NCBI GenBank assembly: GCA_963839285.1
Contig: CAWIUN010000010.1
Span: 78,690-142,689 of the forward strand
Source of the DNA: DASSSQ01 sp963839285
Lineage (GTDB): Bacteria > Actinomycetota > Thermoleophilia > Gaiellales > Gaiellaceae
Length of the DNA: 64,000 nucleotides
Direction: 5' to 3'
The notes beneath the pieces are model-generated. The model did no database searches. It was not told where the DNA came from and saw nothing but the letters and a program-made list of their open reading frames with translations. A program made the translations under genes and the position numbers. This document shows, in pieces, positions 60,216 through 64,000 of this stretch. Within the stretch, counting starts at the first letter, position 1. Each line of letters starts with the position of its first letter.

Positions 60216-61301
60216 CTACTCGACCGGGTCGAGCCGCGGGCTCTCGCGCAGGCGGCGGCCGAACTTGGCGGCGGGGCGGCCGTCGGCGACGACGACGTCG
60301 GCCGTGAAGTCGTTCGAGCCGCGGATCAGCGACGAGCCGATCCCGTAGGCGTCGACGGGGACGTCCCGGGCCTCGAACGAGCGGATCTTGGCGAGGTCGA
60401 AGCCGCCGGAGGCGACGATCTTGACCCGCTCGAAGCCGCTGCGGTCGAGCGCGTCCCTGACCTTGTGGACGAGCCGCTCGTTGACGCCCGTCGGCCTGAA
60501 GTCGCCCATCTCGTCGACCAGCGAGAAGTCGACGAGGCTCTCGGAGGTGTCGAGCCGGACGCCCCAGAGCCGGTCGCCGAGCGCGTCCGCGACCTCGAGC
60601 GCCGTCTCGACCGACCGGTTCGCGAAGTCGACGAGCACGGTGATGTTCGTCTCGACGGGCGCCCACTCGGCGAACTTGAGCGCGGCGGTGACGGTGTCGC
60701 CGCCGTAGGAGGCGATCAGCGAGTGCGGCACCGTCCCGATCCCCTTGCCGCCCCACCAGGAGGCCTGCTCGTCGGTGGTGACGCCGATCTCGGCGCCGAC
60801 GATCTGGCCGGCGATGTAGGCGGCGTAGCCGTCGCCCGTCTGGACGCGGTGGTGGTCGTGCCGCGCGGGCATGAAGATGATCTGCTTGCCGTTCGCCTCC
60901 TCGAGCACGCGGACGACGTTCGAGGTGATCAGCGTCCGGCGCGCGAGCACGCCCAGGTAGAGGGTCTCCAGGTGCGCGAAGGTCGTGTAGTCGCCCTCGA
61001 TCGTCAGCACCGGCTCGTAGGGCTCGAGCTCGTCGCCGTCGTAGAGGGCGTGCACGGTCAGCGCGTCCCAGTCCTCGGCGCAGAGCTTCAGGATCGCGAT
61101 CGCCTCGTCCATGCCGCCGAGCCACGAGTGCTTCTTCTGGAAGACCTGCATGACGACGCGCGGGCGGCGGCCGTCGGCGAGCAGCGTCGCGCGCGTGTGG
61201 TTGAAGTAGGCGTCGGTGTAGTAGCCCGCCCGCATCTTCTCGACGGGCAGGTCGAAGACGTCCGGCGCGAGGCGCCTACGCGTTTCCCGGGTGGTCGCCA
61301 T
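60216..61301 (-). CDS. pncB: Nicotinate phosphoribosyltransferase
   Basis: 361 residues, nicotinate/quinolinate PRTase fold. Blocks: MRAGYYTDAYFNHTRATLL, HALYDGDELEPYEPVLTIEG, FMPARHDHHRVQTGDGYAA, IPHSL-like GTVPHSLIASYGG (catalytic), GVRLDTSESLVDF and IVASGGFDLAKIRSF. Makes nicotinate mononucleotide in NAD salvage. ATG overlaps the upstream DUF1385 stop by 26 bp. Confidence 0.9.
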   Translation of the reverse strand: MATTRETRRRLAPDVFDLPVEKMRAGYYTDAYFNHTRATLLADGRRPRVVMQVFQKKHSWLGGMDEAIAILKLCAEDWDALTVHALYDGDELEPYEPVLTIEGDYTTFAHLETLYLGVLARRTLITSNVVRVLEEANGKQIIFMPARHDHHRVQTGDGYAAYIAGQIVGAEIGVTTDEQASWWGGKGIGTVPHSLIASYGGDTVTAALKFAEWAPVETNITVLVDFANRSVETALEVADALGDRLWGVRLDTSESLVDFSLVDEMGDFRPTGVNERLVHKVRDALDRSGFERVKIVASGGFDLAKIRSFEARDVPVDAYGIGSSLIRGSNDFTADVVVADGRPAAKFGRRLRESPRLDPVE

Positions 61302-62067
61302 CTTCGAGCGCGAGGCAGGCCTCGAGGGCGGCCTGGGCGACCTCGAGCTGGTCGGCGGTCGGCTCGGCGGTCGCGAAGCGGTGCTGCAGCTCGTGCCCCG
61401 GGCGGGCGAGCACGCGCGCGAACGGCCGGCCGGGGTTGCGGGTCATCCAGCCGAAGAGCTCCGTCGAGGCGGCGAGCGCGCCGAGCGAGGCGGCGAGACG
61501 TGCGGGCCGGCGATAGCGGCGCGGCGCGGCGGTCGCGAGCACGTTGCCGGCGGCCGAGGTCAGAAGCAGCGGCCCGACGAGGTGCGTGCCGCAGCGCTCG
61601 TGCTCGCGCGGCCGGGGCTCGCCGTGCTCGTAGCTCCCGATCGAGATGTGCTCGGCCCCGTGGTAGGAGGCGAGCTCGCCGCCCGAGAGCGCCAGCACGG
61701 CGGGCAGGAAGGAGAGGACGCCGCTCGCGAGCTCGCGCGCTCCCGCGGTCAGCGAGTCCGAGCCGCGCACGACCCGGATCGTGACCGAGGCCGCGACCAT
61801 CGCGGCGAGCACCTGCGGGCGCTCGAACGGGAGCTTCGCCTCCGGCAGGGCGCGCTTCACCTGCGGCAGCACGGCCAGCGACTCGAGCAGCTTCGCCGGG
61901 CCGCGCAGGAGCGGGCTCTCGAGCGACGTCGTCGCGAAGAGCTTCCGGGCGGCGGCGACCTTGATCTCGCCGTCGTCGTCGCGGACGGCGCAGCCCCAGG
62001 AGCTCGGGCCGTGCACGAGCACGCCGTTCGCGAGCGCCATCCCGCCGAGCCTGATCTTCTCCGTCAC
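61276..62067 (-). CDS. DUF1385 (YqhQ-like) membrane protein
   Basis: 263 residues. IRLGGMALANGVLVHGPSSW, helices (VLSFLPAVLALSGGEL region and LGALAASTELFGWM), and the family block ASYHGAEHISIGSYEHG with conserved His/Glu. Function unknown; membrane-embedded, likely metal-binding. GTG at 62067 overlaps the pabC stop by 4 bp. Confidence 0.88.
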   Translation of the reverse strand: MTEKIRLGGMALANGVLVHGPSSWGCAVRDDDGEIKVAAARKLFATTSLESPLLRGPAKLLESLAVLPQVKRALPEAKLPFERPQVLAAMVAASVTIRVVRGSDSLTAGARELASGVLSFLPAVLALSGGELASYHGAEHISIGSYEHGEPRPREHERCGTHLVGPLLLTSAAGNVLATAAPRRYRRPARLAASLGALAASTELFGWMTRNPGRPFARVLARPGHELQHRFATAEPTADQLEVAQAALEACLALEDGDHPGNA

Positions 62068-62897
62068 GCCCCGGAGGGTACCGCGCGGGCGCGCAGCGCC
62101 GCCTGGAGCGCCGCCGCCGCCTCGCCCGGGCGGCCGCCGCCGAGCGCGGCCCCGTCGAGCGCGACGACGGGCATCAGCTCGCGGATCGACGACGACGTGA
62201 AGGCCTCGTCCGCGGCGGCGAGCTCGGCGAGCGGGAAGCTGCCCTCGGCGACCTCGTAGCCGGCGGCGGGCGCGAGCTCGAGGAGCGTCGCCCGGGTGAC
62301 GCCGGCGAGCACGCCGAGATCGACCGAGGGCGTGCAGAGCGTCCGGCCGCGCCGCCACCAGACGTTCGAGATCGGCGCCTCGAGCACGATCCCGCCCGCG
62401 GTGACGAAGACGGCGTCGTCGGCGCCGCGGCGGCGCGCCTCCGCCTCGGCGGCCATGTTGACCGCGTAGCTCGTCGACTTGACGCCCGGGAGCAGCCACG
62501 GCGAGCGCTCGGCCTCGACCCCGAGCGGCAGCGAGGCGAGCGCGAGCCCGCGCGCGCGCAGGGCCTCCAGCTCGGGCGGGATCCCGGCGGCGGTGACGAC
62601 GAGCGTCGTCCCCGTCCAGTAGTGGCGCAGCCCGACGTCGGGCACGCCGGCCGCCTCGACTGCGTCGGCGGCGAGGCGGACGGCCTCGTCCCGGTCGGGC
62701 GCGGGCAGCGCGAGGCTCGCGGCCGACTCGGCGAGCCGGTCGAGGTGCGCGTCGAGCCGGAAGGGGCGGCCGCCGTAGACGCGCGTCGTCTCGAAGGCGC
62801 AGCGGCCGCGCAGGAGCGCCTCGTCGCCGGCGCCGAAGACCGGCTCCGAGGGGTCGAGCACGCCGCGCCCGGCGACGGCGACCGCGAGCAGCTTCAC
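62064..62897 (-). CDS. pabC: Class IV aminotransferase (4-amino-4-deoxychorismate lyase)
   Basis: 277 residues. D-amino-acid/branched-chain/lyase PLP fold: GDEALLRGRCAFETTRVYGG, FRLDAHLDRLAESAASL (Arg), VKSTSYAVNMAAEAEARRRG (PLP Lys), GGIVLEAPISNVWW and LEGVTRATLLEL-type AGVTRATLLELA. Directly after pabB, which makes the lyase call preferable to a transaminase. GTG 62897 overlaps pabB by 4 bp. Confidence 0.87.
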   Translation of the reverse strand: MKLLAVAVAGRGVLDPSEPVFGAGDEALLRGRCAFETTRVYGGRPFRLDAHLDRLAESAASLALPAPDRDEAVRLAADAVEAAGVPDVGLRHYWTGTTLVVTAAGIPPELEALRARGLALASLPLGVEAERSPWLLPGVKSTSYAVNMAAEAEARRRGADDAVFVTAGGIVLEAPISNVWWRRGRTLCTPSVDLGVLAGVTRATLLELAPAAGYEVAEGSFPLAELAAADEAFTSSSIRELMPVVALDGAALGGGRPGEAAAALQAALRARAVPSGA

Positions 62898-64000
62898 GCG
62901 CGCACCCCCTCGAGCGCCGCGAGCAGCGGCCGCGCCTTGACCCAGGACTCCTCGATCTCGGCGGCCGGGTCGGAGTCCCAGACGATGCCGCCGCCGACCC
63001 AGAGATGCAGCCTGTCCTCGACGGCCGCGAAGGTGCGGATCGTCAGCGCCAGCTCGAGGTCGCCGTTCGGCCGGACACGGCCGAGCGCGCCCATCGAGGC
63101 GCCCCTGCCGACCGGCTCGAGCGCGGCGGCCAGGTCGAGCGCGGCCAGCTTCGGCGCGCCTGTCACCGAGCCGCCCGGGAAGAGGGCCTCCAGCAGCTCG
63201 GCGAGGCCGACGCCCTCGCGCAGCGTTCCCTCGACCGTCGAGACGAGGTGGCTGACGCCCGCGAGCTGCCGCTCGGCGAGCAGCTCCGGCCAGCGCACCG
63301 AGCCCGGCTCGCAGACGCGGGCGAGGTCGTTCCGCTCCAGGTCGACGATCATCAGGTGCTCGGCGGCGTCCTTCGCCCCCTCGACGGCGACGCCGGCGGG
63401 CCGCGTGCCCTTGATCGGGCAGGTCGAGACGCGGCGGCCGCGGCGGGCGAGGAAGAGCTCCGGCGAGGCCGAGACGACCGCCCAGCCCTCGCCGGCGAAC
63501 GGCTCCGGCACGAGCGGCCGCAGCGGCGCGAGCCGCTCCGCGAGCGCGGCCGGGTCGCCGGCGAAGGGCGCCGAGAGGTGCTGGACGAGGTTGACCTGGT
63601 AGACGTCGCCGCGGGCGATCGCCGCGCGCGCGGCCTCGATCGCGGCCGCGTAGCTCTCGTCGTCCCAGCTCCGCTCCCAGGCGCCGAGCTCGAGCAGGCC
63701 ATGCTCGCGACGACGTGCCCCGTGCTCGTGTTCGCGCCGGATCCTGCACGCGAGGAGCGGCAGCGCGCACGGCTCCGGCGGCGCCGGCGAGGCCGAGCGG
63801 CGGAGCGGCTCGGAGAGCCCGTAGCCGAGGTAGAGGTCGGCGACGAGCCCGTCGGCGGCGAAGAAGCCCTCGCCGTCGAGGTAGTCCTCGAGCCTCCGGA
63901 AGGCGCCGCCGGCCTCAGCGACGTCAGCACCGCAGACCGCCTGGGCCGCATGGCGCAGGAAGCGGAAGGAGGCCGAGCTCGAGATCGGCGACCGGCACGC
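62894..64000 (-). CDS. pabB: Aminodeoxychorismate synthase component I, 5' end beyond window
   Basis: The frame is open to the window edge, so the N-terminus is missing. Anthranilate synthase/PabB fold: DVYQVNLVQHLSAPF, ASPELFLARRGRRVSTCPIKGTRP, MIVDLERNDLARVCEPGSV, TVEGTLREGVGLAELLEALFPGGSVTGAPK and GGGIVWDSDPAAEIEESWVK (chorismate/Mg site). Converts chorismate to aminodeoxychorismate for folate. The frame is free of breaks. Confidence 0.88.
   Translation of the reverse strand, partial: ACRSPISSSASFRFLRHAAQAVCGADVAEAGGAFRRLEDYLDGEGFFAADGLVADLYLGYGLSEPLRRSASPAPPEPCALPLLACRIRREHEHGARRREHGLLELGAWERSWDDESYAAAIEAARAAIARGDVYQVNLVQHLSAPFAGDPAALAERLAPLRPLVPEPFAGEGWAVVSASPELFLARRGRRVSTCPIKGTRPAGVAVEGAKDAAEHLMIVDLERNDLARVCEPGSVRWPELLAERQLAGVSHLVSTVEGTLREGVGLAELLEALFPGGSVTGAPKLAALDLAAALEPVGRGASMGALGRVRPNGDLELALTIRTFAAVEDRLHLWVGGGIVWDSDPAAEIEESWVKARPLLAALEGVRA

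Noticed and set aside
1..64000. CRISPR arrays, insertion sequences, prophage or integrase genes
   Set aside because: No regular repeat-spacer series, transposase or integrase motif was seen anywhere in the window.

Overview
This is a very GC-rich, tightly packed chromosomal segment of an actinobacterium. Gene content suggests class Thermoleophilia (Gaiellales or Solirubrobacterales-like), but that placement is inference: no rRNA or other phylogenetic marker is present. Supporting points are a caa3-type cytochrome oxidase with a heme c on subunit II, a SUF system with SufU, a DUF6458 protein, many GTG starts and many 4-bp GTGA/ATGA gene overlaps. There is no IS element, prophage or CRISPR array.

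Layout. 0-4.7 kb: two alpha/beta hydrolases meeting tail to tail, then tag, a Rieske ferredoxin, sufU, sufS and a methyltransferase. 4.8-8.9 kb: a cassette with a SipW-type signal peptidase joined to a DUF5305-like domain, four paralogous small secreted proteins and a repeat-rich secreted protein. A conserved bipartite DNA motif occurs three times, once upstream of each secreted paralog or divergent pair. The cassette separates sufCBD (8.9-12.3 kb) from sufSU. 12.5-16.7 kb: tatA-tatC, an amidohydrolase, a TPR protein, a STAS protein and a diheme cytochrome c lipoprotein. 16.7-22.3 kb: the cytochrome oxidase operon ctaC-ctaD-usp-ctaE-usp-GNAT on the minus strand. 22.4-31.8 kb: a DUF6458 protein, two convergent histidine kinases, a membrane protein, an unusual FtsH-like AAA protease and an M48 peptidase. 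31.8-36.4 kb: a ribbon-helix-helix/DUF4097 operon with a very clear promoter-operator, an MFS transporter with a cytoplasmic C-terminal extension, and a GH43 lipoprotein. 36.6 kb: tRNA-Lys. 36.7-40.6 kb: four genes for a diacetamido-uronic acid sugar nucleotide (WecB/WbpI, WbpA, WbpB, WbpD). 40.6-45.5 kb: a subtilase, a SpoIID-like protein and a Ser/Thr kinase with an outer TPR domain. 45.5-48.5 kb: rmlB, D, C, A for dTDP-rhamnose. 48.5-55.4 kb: an aminotransferase remnant, a beta-propeller/ThiS-like pair, DUF72, an inositol monophosphatase, DUF1015, an OB-HD nuclease, an EamA permease and a YchF-like GTPase. 55.5-56.7 kb: a Fic gene of different composition. 56.7-64 kb: an ECF sigma factor, methylmalonyl-CoA epimerase, FtsH, nicotinamidase, nicotinate phosphoribosyltransferase, DUF1385, pabC and pabB (cut by the window end).

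Functional themes are Fe-S assembly, Tat and signal-peptidase-dependent export, aerobic respiration, cell-surface polysaccharide precursors, sensing, and NAD/folate metabolism.

Caution: about 20 genes, including housekeeping ones (ctaD, rmlA, rmlB, rmlD, wbpA), carry one or more apparent 1-base frameshifts while the protein on each side of the break stays well conserved. This looks like an error-prone assembly more than gene decay. Such genes are annotated across the break, with the approximate break given.
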